NCBI RefSeq assembly: GCF_035594125.1
Contig: NC_087158.1
Span: 6,312,501 to 6,376,500 of the forward strand
From: Scylla paramamosain
Taxonomy: Eukaryota > Arthropoda > Malacostraca > Decapoda > Portunidae
Length of the DNA: 64,000 nt
Reading direction: 5' to 3'
Each line of letters starts with the position of its first letter. Within the stretch, counting starts at the first letter, position 1. Both the position numbers and the translations under genes were made by a program. Shown in pieces: positions 11,433 to 21,719 of this stretch. Under the pieces are notes generated by a model. It saw nothing but the letters and a program-made list of their open reading frames with translations. It had not been told where the DNA came from and ran no database searches.

Positions 11433-11616
11433 TATCAGATTCAGTATTTTCTCCATCTTATGGCAGCATATATTTTCAACACAGAGTGAGGGCAGTGTCA
11501 TTCCTCCTGTCCACTACCCCAACTTCTACTCCCAACACTACTATAGCAATGAACGGTCTTGTGTGGTGGCTGAGGATTCTTTTGAAGAGGACAATGCTTC
11601 TGCTTCATCTGAGCAG
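11433..11616 (+). pseudogene. Duplicated copy of candidate exon B
   Basis: A 184-bp segment follows a strong acceptor (TTTATTTCTTTCAG) and ends GAGCAG before GTCAGA. The frame ending EEDNASASSEQ is open throughout and protein-like (SEGSVIPPVHYPNFYS). Against the other copy (32693-32510) there are four differences in this frame: two are synonymous, and two fall in one codon (Y/H). It is the inverted duplicate of the candidate functional exon. Confidence 0.4.
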
Positions 11617-12581
11617 GTCAGAAGGTGGATGGCAGCAGTACTAGTAGCAGACTGGTGTTACCTTGATGCTACTGCTACATTGCATTATTTGCATAGTTTT
11701 TTTTTCAGTTGTCATGGATTTTGTGTAATATATATAAAAGTATATGAAGCTCAAGAAACTTGTTGATAAGGTTTATGTTCAGCATACAAATTGTAGGATA
11801 CAAAGACAAGGATTGAAATATCATTGCCACAATTCCTGACAAAGCATTTTGTGCCACAGAATATTCAGCAATGTAATGTTTGTTTGGCAAACAAACCAGT
11901 TTCCCTGAATGATAGCTTTATTTCTGCAGGTTAATACAGTCTCTCTATGGGGGAGAGTTTGGAGACAAAAGCCAAGCATATATATATATGTGGTTTGTGA
12001 GCCAAGCACACTGATCATTACATTATCATGTGTAGTTTTAATATGTAATTTAGATCAAGGACAGTGCAGTGATAGAGGAAAAATTATTCACTAGATTTTT
12101 TCAGAGAAGTTTTATGACATAAAGGATTAATTGAATGATCAGTATATATATTGGCTCACTAGCTGCATCTCTTTAACACAGAAAGCTTTCACTAATTATC
12201 TTGGCCCAATTCATTAAGTGCATCGCTGTTGTGGGAGGGAAGATATGCAGTGTTTCCCTGCCATCTGTGGGAGTTACATTCCAGAGCCTCCTGCAAATAG
12301 TTAAAATCTGTGAATATGGGAAACCATCCTTATAAGGATCAGAACTACCTATATTTATAGTTTAAACTTTAAACTATGCATCTCACATTTACTAAGCAAT
12401 TCACTTTAAGACAATAAAAAACAGTTATTATATGTATAGTACATGATATTTTAATTAAAAAATACAGTGCACTATAAAATAAAAGGGGAATAAGTTGATA
12501 TGTACAATAAACACTTGATATAATGAACTTCTATTTACCAAATTTCAGGTATAACAACCTATTTAAGGCTGCTGTCTGCTG

Positions 12582-12704
<123 letters not shown>

Positions 12705-12865
12705 CACATATATAGCAAATTTTCATCTCAAGTGACCCACTCTCCCCCCATATGTGTTCGTTATATCTTGGGTTACTGTAATTTATAACTGAAAGAATAA
12801 TTTGGGCTCTTTGGGCTGAAAGACTGAGCTGGTGGTGACACCTGGCAACTCTGAAAACTCCCCAT

Positions 12866-12885
12866 TAGTTAGGTTAGGTTAGGGA
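12866..12885 (+). repeat. Short TTAGG telomere-like run
   Basis: Three consecutive units of the arthropod telomere pentamer (preceded by TTAG). The duplicate at about 31240-31256 has one unit fewer. Confidence 0.5.
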
Positions 12886-13026
12886 AAACTCCACAAATAT
12901 GCAAAACCATGAATATGTGAGGGAACGCTGATATATGCTATCTCTTATTTGTTGTAGATGTATTCCATTCTATTGGCACAGAACAATAGGAAAATGGCAT
13001 CAAGGAAGTAGGGATGCCACCAAACT

Positions 13027-13620
13027 TTATGAGACTAGACATAACCTTGCACATAGAATTGCTGAACATAAAGGTATTTCTCCTTGAACTAATAATCAAC
13101 CAGCTGTTCCATCATTTTCAGCAATAAGTTCCCATTCACATGAACATGATCATCCCTTTTTGTGACAAAGATTTCAGAATACTACACAAGACAGAGTCCA
13201 ATATGGATACAAAATTATTAGAGGCAATATATATTACACACATAAATCCAGTACTGAATAATAACTTAACATCAAGTCAATCACATATTGTAAGATAATG
13301 TTTCGGAGGCCCGTTCCAATACCATTATCATAGTGTAGGAACCCAACTATTTCAGTCCCTCTCTCATTGCCATACAGGCAAGATGTGTGTGGATACTTAT
13401 TGTTTTCTGTCAATCCAGTTTATAATCTTGGTGCTTGTAGTGTTTTGTTTTTTGTGTGTAGTGCCATATGATGTGAATTATATACAACTTTTACATAGTA
13501 TTTTATTGTTTTTTTTAGCTTGAAGGTGCCTGCAGAAATAGGCAAAACAGCAACTGACGAAAGAATAAAGTTGAAGGAAACTGGAGTTTCCCTGCAAAAC
13601 AAGTTATCAAGAAGACCTAT
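13027..13620 (+). pseudogene. Penelope-like element relic: GIY-YIG C-terminus and 3' tail
   Basis: From about 13040 to 13285 one frame reads LAHRIAEHKGIS, then SFSAISSHSHEHDHPF and KLLEAIYITHINPVLNN, the characteristic C-terminal part of the GIY-YIG endonuclease of Penelope-like elements (arginine and histidine of the RIAEH block, glutamate in LLEA). Stops interrupt it. The non-coding tail to about 13620 has a TGAAGGTGCCTGC...GGCAAAAC segment resembling the conserved 3' motif of such elements. The 5' part is absent because the duplication boundary at 13026 cuts it. It is a different family from the element at 17780-19082. Confidence 0.65.
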
Positions 13621-13624
13621 ACAA

Positions 13625-14029
<405 letters not shown>

Positions 14030-14790
14030 TGGATAACTAAAGAAGAAAATGTAAAAATACAAGAAGCTTAACAGCGATGATAAAGGCATGGAAGGAAGAA
14101 ACAGAAGTGGGTGGCGACAATGTAAAAAAAGATATCCAGTGATATAATAGAGATGGAAAGGGAAAAAGAAAACAAAGAACTGAGAAGAGGTGACAAAAAT
14201 AGTGAACTTAAATAAGAAATACTGTGAAGAGATTAAGAAACTCAAGAAAGAGAATGAAGAATTAAAGAAAACTTTGCAAGAGAGGTTAGGGTTGGAGGAG
14301 TGAGAGTTAGTTACAGAGGAAGTCAAAGGTTGGAAAGAGAGAGAACAGCAAAAGGTGGACATGGAAGACATAACAAGGCAACAGCAACAGAAACAACAAG
14401 GATATGGAAAAGCAAGTGATTAAAATAATAAAGGAAAAAAGTAATCTTGTGAGAGACACAGTACAGAGAAAGATGTGTATGGTGGTATTTGGGGTCAAGG
14501 AAAAGAACCTACCCATGAAAACAGCTAGAGAGAAAGAAGTGAAAAGAACTAAGGAAATTATAACAGAAGTGGCAGAGGAAGGAGAGGGGAGAGTCGAACA
14601 AATTTGAAGAGGTTTACAGGATCGGAAAGTATGACAAAAATAGAACAAAGCCAATGTAAAACAAGAATCATGTCACAAACAGCAGCAGAACATGTCTTGC
14701 AAAGAACAGGAAAACTGGCAAAAGCAAAAGGATTGAAGGAAATATGGATAAAAAGAGACATGAACAAAGAATAGAGAAGTAAACTAAAAG
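14030..14790 (+). pseudogene. LINE ORF1 remnant (CR1/L2-type)
   Basis: The sequence codes in pieces for a highly charged, Lys/Glu-rich protein with heptad-like stretches (KKLKKENEELKKTLQER near 14235-14290, then VFGVKEKNLPMKTAREKE in 14404-14607 and VYRIGKYDKNRTKPM near 14610-14655). Such a coiled-coil ORF1 just upstream of an AP endonuclease is usual for CR1/L2 LINEs. Frameshifts and stops separate the pieces. The minus-strand frames across 13937-15247 are shadows. Confidence 0.6.
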
Positions 14791-14797
14791 TCAAAAA

Positions 14798-15223
14798 GTG
14801 AATAGAGAACAGGAAAGTTGTGGACATGAAAGTGAGGAAATGGTGGCACAAAGATGCCACACAAGACCACCAAACAGAAGTTTAAAGATTATGTATACTA
14901 ATGTAGATGGTTTGGTGTCCAGCCTACTGGAACTTGAAGACTATTTAAAGAACAATAAACCAGATGTGGTATGTTTAACAGGAACCAAACTAGAAGAGGA
15001 AATAAAGTTGGGATTTGCAAAGGAAGGATACAGTACATGGAAGAGGGACAGAAAAGGAAAGGGAAGAGAAGTGATGATATTGGTAAAAAAGGATATTGCT
15101 GTTGAGGAAGTGGAATATGGTGATGGAATGGTAGAAACAATGAGTGTTGTGATTAAGATCAAAAGATGTGAAAAAAGGAAAATCATTGTGAAATACATAC
15201 CACCAAAAACTAATGCATGGTAG
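14798..15223 (+). pseudogene. LINE ORF2, AP endonuclease N-terminal half
   Basis: The frame reads RSLKIMYTNVDGLVSSLLEL, then KPDVVCLTGTKL and RKGKGREVMILVKKDI. These are the opening motifs of a LINE-type apurinic endonuclease: an N-terminal Asn and the TETK block, here TGTK, so the catalytic Glu is replaced by Gly. It ends in a stop at 15223, and the domain continues in another frame from about 15267. A dead copy. Confidence 0.75.
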
Positions 15224-15266
15224 ACTAATAAATTCAAAAGTATGCAACTAGAAACAAAAAAATAGT

Positions 15267-15780
15267 ATGGAGGAAATGATAAGGAAAGGTAACAAAGTAC
15301 TCTTAGTAGGTGACTTCAACACTAAAAGAATTAACTGGGAGGAGATGGAAGTAACAGAAAATGTTGGGTCATGGAGTGAAGAACTTATGCAAACCATGAT
15401 GGTGAATACAACGAGACAGTGGGTGAATGAGCCTATAAGATGTAGAAGAGAAGAAGAACCATCACAGCTGGATTTAGTGTTTATGAAAACCCCAGAAAGT
15501 AGACCAAGTATACATTGTCTGAGTTCAATGGGAAGAAGTGATTATGTGACAATAGAGATAGTACTACAGGAGGAAACAGCATTGCACAGGAAAGAACAAT
15601 ACAGAAATTGGAGACAGAACTATGCTAAGGCAAACTTTGCAGAGCTTAGTAAGTTTTATTGAAAAATTAAATGGAAAGAGCAATTTGAAGGTAAAGTAGT
15701 GCAAGAAAAATATGAGATATTTTTGAGCAAGTACAGAGAGGGGATGCAACAGTTTGTACGGTTATAAAATGAAAATTGGG
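15267..15780 (+). pseudogene. LINE ORF2, AP endonuclease C-terminal half
   Basis: Begins KVLLVGDFNTKRINW (the GDFN catalytic block), then EEPSQLDLVFMKTPES and SSMGRSDYVTIEIVLQEE (the SDHxxI block, with His replaced by Tyr). It continues past a stop at 15660 as KYEIFLSKYREGMQQF before homology fades near 15780. The reverse transcriptase is missing, and a (CT)n tract follows at 15894. Probably the same family as the RT fragment at 23525-24665; that link is inference. Confidence 0.75.
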
Positions 15781-15890
15781 AAACATGAACGGTATAATGG
15801 CAGGTGTGTAGAAGCAAATAAGAACATGGAAGAAAATGGCTATGGCCTGTTTTAAGACTATACAAGTGGAAATACCCTGGTCTGAGGCAA

Positions 15891-15998
<108 letters not shown>

Positions 15999-16146
15999 CA
16001 AAAAATAAAAAGGTGGAGAAACAAGGGGAAAGGGAGATGAATGAACAGAAGGTAGCCAAAATCAAATTTGTACATTTGTGTGTGTTTGCATTTGTTTCTT
16101 ATTTGTATTTTCACAGATTGACCCAAATCTAAATTACCATTTTTAA

Positions 16147-16274
<128 letters not shown>

Positions 16275-16289
16275 CAAATACTTACTAAC

Positions 16290-16772
16290 CTGGAAAGTGG
16301 AGTCCTTGATGATAAATTGGCTGGGATCAGCAGGGTGAACTGTGGCAGAAGTTTGGTGCATGGCAAATATGGCTTCAGGATGAGTAAATGGAGAGGCAGG
16401 AGGGAGTGATGGTTGTGGGGGAGATGATGAGTGAGCAGAAGGTGAGAAGGATGAGGAGAAAAAAGGTGATGGTGCAGAGAATGATGAGGAATGGACTAAT
16501 GGGGAAGAGGAAATGTGAGATAATTTTGAGGACTGGAAGGCAGTAATAACAGGTGGTGTAGTGCTGAGGTGAGTATGGTCTGAGGCATGGCCAGGAGCTG
16601 CTGTATGACCAGATTTCTGAGTTTCCAGTGAAAGTGTCTGGCCAAGAGTTGGAGATCTGGCAGAGAAGCTGTGGCCAGAGGAAGGAGGCTTGGCTGCTGC
16701 ACTAGACCCATAGACCACATCTTTGGAGTGGCTTTGGCCTTGAGGTGCAGCCAGGTAGCTGTAGCTCACCAC
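16290..16772 (-). CDS. Candidate internal exon C of a host gene, Ser/Pro-rich, 161 codons
   Basis: On the minus strand a pyrimidine-rich acceptor (CTTTTCTCTGGCAG) precedes 16772, and a strong donor (CAG, then GTTAGTAAGT) follows 16290. The exon is 483 bp, exactly 161 codons, phase 0 at both ends, with no stop. It begins VVSYSYLAAPQGQSH and ends FIIKDSTFQ. The middle is rich in Ser, Pro, His and Ala (PSSGHSFSARS, SSSFSPSAHSSSPPQPS), so it probably encodes a disordered region. The start follows the splice site, as no initiator ATG is visible. The composition is less AT-rich than its surroundings. It joins in phase with candidate exon B at 32693-32510. No family recognised; alternative splicing is possible because the exon is symmetric. 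Confidence 0.6.
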
Positions 16773-17555
16773 CTGCCAGAGAAAAGCTTTTTTAACCTCA
16801 CTGCCTGTCAGGGAAGAGCTTTTTTAATTTCCATTTTAATCTTACATGATTAAGGTCATATGATTAATAGTTATACCATCTTCTGTGTATCTAGCCTGGA
16901 GGTTGAGATGTGATGGAATGATTCCAAATGTGAATGTATACCATATTAAATCCTTGTCTCTACTTTCCTCCAAATGAGATCCATGGGCCTTGTATAAAAA
17001 AGTTGGGAGTCCAATCTTTTAAAACTAGTAACTCTAATATTAGAGATTTGAGAGACAGAATAAAGCATAATTAAAGCTTTGATAAGCATTTATAAATCTG
17101 TACATTCTTTCAATTTTTTTTCACCATTTTTGAATGGCATATTGGAGTGATTTGAGTCAGAAATAACAATTTTGAACACTTTTGTTTCTATTTGTTGGTA
17201 ATGTGTAATACCACTGATGAGAGACAAACTTTGTGCTTGGAAGGAAAGAACTGACACCCTTGCTCTATAAATTCTGCTTCACTGCATGCCACAAGTTTTA
17301 TAATTTATATCAGAACTATTTCTAGACTAACCACTTCATAAGCATAATCATTTTGTCATCACAGTTTTCACTATGCTGCCTTATCACCATTGTGCTACAG
17401 GGATCTCAGATGCTTCTGATTTCATAATGAAAGTTAGGGCTCACTTTAAAACCAGTTGACAACTGATAGTCTAAATTCCAATCCAAGAAATGAATTTTGT
17501 ATCATCAATGAATGAAAGTGCTTGATTGTTCTACAAGTTTGGTGAGGATTGAGGT
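16773..17555. other. Unassigned intron-like stretch
   Basis: AT-rich unique-looking sequence upstream (on the minus strand) of exon C. Two similar short phrases (AGAAAAGCTTTTTTAA and AGAGCTTTTTTAATTT) lie at about 16779-16830. No gene or known repeat recognised. Confidence 0.5.
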
Positions 17556-17779
17556 TGCTGGTTAGTTCTGGGGAGTAGATTAGTAAAATTCTGAAGAAGT
17601 ATTTTTTAACTGTCTTCACCCAGGAAAACATGCAGGAAATGCTGAATAGTGAGATTTTTAGAGCAGAAGAGAATGAGAAGCTGAAAGATATTACCATAAT
17701 TAAGGAGATAGTGGAACAGGTGATAGATAGGCTAAGAAAGTTCAAGACGCCAAGACCAGATGAAATATATCCCAGAGTA
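17556..17779 (+). pseudogene. CR1/L2-type LINE, part before nested insertion
   Basis: Matches the LINE at 3690-3910 (GTAAAATTCTGAAGAAGTAT, then the frame ENEKLKDITIIKEIVEQVID). It is truncated at the 5' end and interrupted at 17780 by a Penelope-like element. It continues at 19083 after a 13-bp target duplication. Confidence 0.8.
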
Positions 17780-18072
17780 GTTGGGTTTAGGAAGGGGGAT
17801 AAAAACCCAGGGAGGAGTTAGGATTCTTTTAATCTCTAACGTTTCAGCTGAATAGCCATCCTCAGAGAGACTGATTTACATGAGTGAAAACACACTATTT
17901 ATAACAACATACAAAATTTTCTCATTTGACATTCGTACAGAGTATTGCCATCCTGGCGTGTACCTCACCTAATTTTATTTTCCTAGTCAGGAAGTTGTTG
18001 CTGCAAATTCTGAACGCTCTTAAGTAAAAAACAATAATCACACCAGATTTGACTCTCATGCTGTGGGCTGAA

Positions 18073-18116
18073 AGGTAGTGAATGAAATCGTCCTTATTGG
18101 ACGTTCATTCACTACC
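18073..18116. repeat. Central hairpin of the Penelope-like insertion
   Basis: GGTAGTGAATGAA (18074-18086) pairs with TTCATTCACTACC (18104-18116), and inside it CGTCC pairs with GGACG around a TTATT loop. This is the symmetry point of the head-to-head structure. Confidence 0.8.
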
Positions 18117-18860
18117 CACAGCATGAGAGTCAAATCTGGTGTGATTATTTATTTTTACTTAAGAGCGTTCAGAATTTGCAGCAACAACTTCCTAGAGCAA
18201 GAAATACGATATATCATATCAACTTTCAAAAAGCTGGGTTATCCCGAAGGGCTCCTTGTTAGGCTTAAGAATAAGGCAAAGAAAATAACAACTGAAAACA
18301 AAGAGAATAAAGATCCCTGTACAACCAGCAAAAGAGAGAGGTATATATGTGTACCAAATTCGGACAAGGCTTCCATAATTAATAAATATTTGTCTTGAAC
18401 AGGATTAAAAATAGCAACATTAGCGGGAGAGAAAATTGGTGAGCTAACGAGGACTAAAGACACCGGACTTGTTAATAATAACAGCGTAGTGTACAGCATA
18501 CCATGCAAAGGTTGTACAAAGCAGTACATAGGAGAAACAGGCAGGGGACTTAAAACAAGAATAGCAGAGCATAGGAAAGGTGTTTTAAAACACAACACAT
18601 CAAACTCCCTTGTATTGCACATAGAAAAATGTAAACACTTACCAAAATGGGAAGAGGCTAAAGAAATTAAAGTTGGATTGAAGAAAAGAATGAGAAAAGC
18701 TATAGAGGCAGCCCTCATAACAACTAGGGAAGTCATTAATCACAGAGAAGGTTTTATCAAGTGGGTGGGTAATTCCGCCAGATTGGCCCTCAGGTCAGGT
18801 ACAAGGAAAATCCCCAGTAAAGGCTCGTCACGTAGGCAGATAATGCCACCTGACTAGGAA
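18112..18860 (+). pseudogene. Penelope-like element ORF fragment: linker and GIY-YIG endonuclease
   Basis: Frame 18078-18398 carries RAFRICSNNFLEQEIRYI and LGYPEGLLVRLKNKAKKI, the region following the RT in Penelope proteins. After a stop, the frame resumes through GLKIATLAGEKIGELTR and into 18489-18857 with VYSIPCKGCTKQYIGETGR: the GIY-YIG core (YSI...YIG), a CxxC pair, the Arg/His block TRIAEHRKG, and a downstream glutamate in EAALITTREVINHREG. The nuclease half is intact in one frame of about 120 residues. With no RT and at least one stop, the element cannot move by itself. Confidence 0.8.
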
Positions 18861-18967
18861 AATAAAATTAGGTGAGGTACACGCCAGGATGGCAATACTC
18901 TGTACGAATGTCAAATGAGAAAATTTTGTATGTTGTTATAAATAGTGTGTTTTCACTCATGTAAATC

Positions 18968-19012
18968 AGTCTCTCTGAGGATGGCTATTCAGCCGAAACG
19001 TTAGAAATTAAA
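18968..19012 (+). ncRNA. Hammerhead-like ribozyme motif in Penelope terminal repeat
   Basis: The segment contains the conserved core CTGAGGA (18975-18981) and GAAAC (18995-18999), separated by a GGCT/AGCC stem with an ATTC loop and one extra T. The following ACGT would form a tiny, self-complementary stem III, and TCTCT before the core faces AGAAA after it (AGAGA in the left repeat, a perfect stem I). The mirror copy lies at about 17835-17870 on the minus strand. Hammerhead motifs are known in the terminal repeats of Penelope-like elements. Activity is inference. Confidence 0.45.
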
Positions 19013-19082
19013 AGAATCCTAACTCCTCCCTGGGTTTTTATCCCCCTTCCTAAACCCAACTACTTGTCAACATGAACAGTTC

Positions 19083-20575
19083 ATATCCCAGAGTACTTAA
19101 GGAATGCAAAGAAGTTATTAGTGAACTGTTAGTTTCTGCCTTTAGGAAATCACTTGAGATACCGGTAATGTGGAGGCAAGTGAATATAGTACCCAGCTTT
19201 AAGAAAGGAGATTTAAGCTTAACTTCTGTTGTAGAAAAAATAATGAAGTCAGTAATAGTAAAGAACATTAGGGAACATTTAGACAAACATAACTTGATAA
19301 ATTGGTCACAGCATAGCTTCACAAAGGGGAAGTCTTACCTGACAAACTTGTCAAGATTTTACTGTAAAGTTTACATGGCAGGAGATAATGGTGATAGTTA
19401 TGACATCCTATATCTGGACTTCAGTGAAGTGTTTGACAAGGTACCCCATCAGAGGCTCCTGAGAAAGGTTAGGGCACACGGAATAGATGGGAAGGTGTTA
19501 GGGTGGATAAGGTTGTGGCTGAGTGACAGGCGACAGAGTCGTAATAAACAGCTCTAAATCCGAGTGGGATTAAGTAATTAGTGGGGTGCCACAGGGATCA
19601 GTATAAGGGCCATTGATGTTTTTAATATACATCAGTGACTTGGATAGTGGAATTAGTTGTGACGTTAGTAAATTTGAGGATGACACGAAGATAGGTAGAT
19701 TAATTAGATTAGAATTGGATGCCATCCCCTTGCAGGCAGATTTGGATAGGATGAACGAATGGACAGACAGATGGCAAATGCAGTTGAATATCAAGAAATG
19801 CAAAGTACTTAGCATAAGTAGAGGAAATCCACACAGAAGGTACACAATAAACAATGAATCTCTGGTAGGTTTAGGGTACAAAAAGATTTAGAATTTATAG
19901 TTAGCTCTAAATTCCATATAAGAAAGCAATGCATAGAGGCCAGAAACAGGGCAAATAGGATATTAGGATTTATTTTTAAGAGTGTTAAAAGTAGAAGTCT
20001 CGAAGTAATATTAAAGTTATATTTGGTGCTGGTCAAACCTCATCTATATTATGCTGTGCAGTTCTGGTCCCCCATATTACAGGAAGTATATAGGTCTTTT
20101 AGAATCAATACAAAGGAGAATGGCTAAAAGGATACAAGGAGTGAGGAGTATTCCTTACAAAGAGAGATTGGAGCTGTTAAATTTACATTAAGAGAGATGT
20201 AGGTTGAGAGGGGACCTGATAGAAGTCTTTAAATGCTATAAGGGTTACAACACAGGGGATATAAGCAAAATTCTTAGGATTGGTAACCAGGATAGATCAA
20301 CAAATAACAGTTTTAAGCTTGAAAATTTTAGTTTAAAAAAGAGATAGGAAGGAATCAGTTCTCAAATAAAGTGGTAGATGAATGGAATGGACTCAGTAAT
20401 CAGGTTGTTGGTGCTGGGTCATTAGGAAGCTTTAAGAGAAAATTAGAGATTTATGGATGGGGAGAGATAGGTGGAAATAGGTAGGTATATTTCATACAGG
20501 AACTGCCACATGTATGCCTGATGGTTTCTTGCAGCTTCCATTTTTTATGTTCTTATATTCTTATGAGTATGTATC
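19083..20575 (+). pseudogene. CR1/L2-type LINE, reverse transcriptase and 3' end
   Basis: Continues the LINE after the nested insertion. Frame 19072-19557 has RT blocks HSFTKGKSYLTNLSRF and YDILYLDFSEVFDKVPHQRLL. After a stop, GVPQGSV precedes frame 19613-19891 with MFLIYISDLDSG and FEDDTKIG (the FADD box, with Ala changed to Glu), then MNEWTDRWQMQLNIKKCK. The C-terminal region runs to about 20460. The 3' end carries TTATGTTC-like octamers at about 20558-20575, the short tandem tail typical of CR1-class LINEs. A deletion inside the RT (near 19218) and stops make it dead. It shares family with 3361-4650 and 48122-49795. Confidence 0.85.
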
Positions 20576-20840
20576 TTGAACCTAGATTTAGGAAAAAATT
20601 GCTTGTCTTATTATCACAGGGATATTGATCATAGAAAAGAAACACTCATCTTTTGTACTTACATTTTTTTATTTTTATTTATTTTTTTTTTGTGAATGTG
20701 AAAGAAAATGCCCTGACAGAATTATTTTTTCTTTTTAAGGAACATAATGAAAAAAGTTATATTTGCAATTGTCATGTTTGGAATGATTGGGTTAACTATA
20801 ATTAGCCTTAGTTTGTGTTGGCTACACACACTGGATCATG
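20576..20840. other. Unassigned stretch
   Basis: AT-rich sequence with a T-rich run (20664-20690) between the LINE end and the start of the duplicated arm. Nothing recognised. Confidence 0.5.
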
Positions 20841-21322
20841 TGTGTTGCTGCTGTGATTATTAATGAGTGTAATTTCCAGAAATGTGATTTCAGTACTCAA
20901 CTAGCAAGTCAGTTAAACACACATGATTTATTCAAAGCAAAAGACTATTCAGTGTGTTTGAAGACTACTTGATATTGATAATAAAACCCATCTTAATGCT
21001 TACTTTCAGGTTTTTTTTTCTGATTTTATTTTCAGACAAGGATATGTTCACATTGTTGTTGTTGTTGAGGAGAAACTGTTGTCTTAGTGAGCTATGAAAG
21101 CCCTGACCCATTCATAGCTATGAATGTTCCATGGTTCTTAGTTGCGAATGATTTTGCTTTAAAAAATTACCAGCACTAAGATGTTCATAGCCCACTAAGA
21201 TAAATCTTAGAAGCATCTGGGAATGTGGCTTCTGGCTCCTCAGGGGTATGTTGTTGTCCGTCATAATAATGAAAGGCTTATGTGTTGTGTAAAAGTAAAA
21301 TTAAGATAGCAGCCTGTTATTT

Positions 21323-21526
21323 ATGGATAGCAAGGAGGCTGGAGGGAGGGAGAGTGTGAAGTGTGTGGGTGTCGTGGCGGGGAAGTGTCTCAGTGTGACA
21401 CGTGAATCACTGCATGAGCTGTCATTGGCTGACTCTTCTCGTGCTGCTGTGGCGAGGGAGTTATTCTCTCTGGCCCCAGCAACTGATAGCTATCACTCAA
21501 GCGTGACAAAAAGGTTCTGTGGATAA
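21323..21526 (+). other. Small ATG-initiated open frame in GC-rich block, right copy
   Basis: The counterpart of the 9341-9544 frame (67 residues, MDSKEAGGRESVK...). It is preserved from ATG to TAA. On the opposite strand the block has CCAAT and CACGTG motifs in the direction of the candidate minus-strand gene, so it may be regulatory. Function unknown. Confidence 0.25.
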
Positions 21527-21719
21527 TTTCACTTGGATGGATTTTGACCCTAATGTGGGGTCCATTCTGATGTCTGCACTCTCTCTTGTCACGTTAGGAA
21601 GGTTAGGGAAGACAATGCAATAAAATAGTAATTTTGACCACAAGGGCACATAGATCACTCTGGCTCTGGGAACCTCATATAATATCTGATGCAATATGAT
21701 CATAGGATAGTGCAATTAA

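Larger units (their letters stand above)
17780..19082. mobile_element. Penelope-like element with inverted terminal repeats, nested in LINE
   Basis: A retroelement of the Penelope class, flanked by the perfect 13-bp direct repeat ATATCCCAGAGTA (17767-17779 and 19083-19095), which is the target duplication. A terminal repeat of about 210 bp occurs in inverted orientation at both ends (17780-17989 and 18851-19060). The left half also carries an inverted copy of coding sequence (17988-18067 against 18112-18194), so the insertion is two head-to-head copies, the left one internally deleted at a CCT microhomology. The right half encodes the post-RT linker and a GIY-YIG nuclease. The reverse transcriptase is absent. 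Inverted or tandem terminal repeats and 5' truncation are known for this class. Confidence 0.85.

Noticed and set aside
11413..11766. The full 117-aa frame as a single-exon protein
   Set aside because: The exon limits inside it (acceptor at 11432, donor at 11617) explain the protein-like part. The ends are intron-like (FFFS, IYIKVYE).
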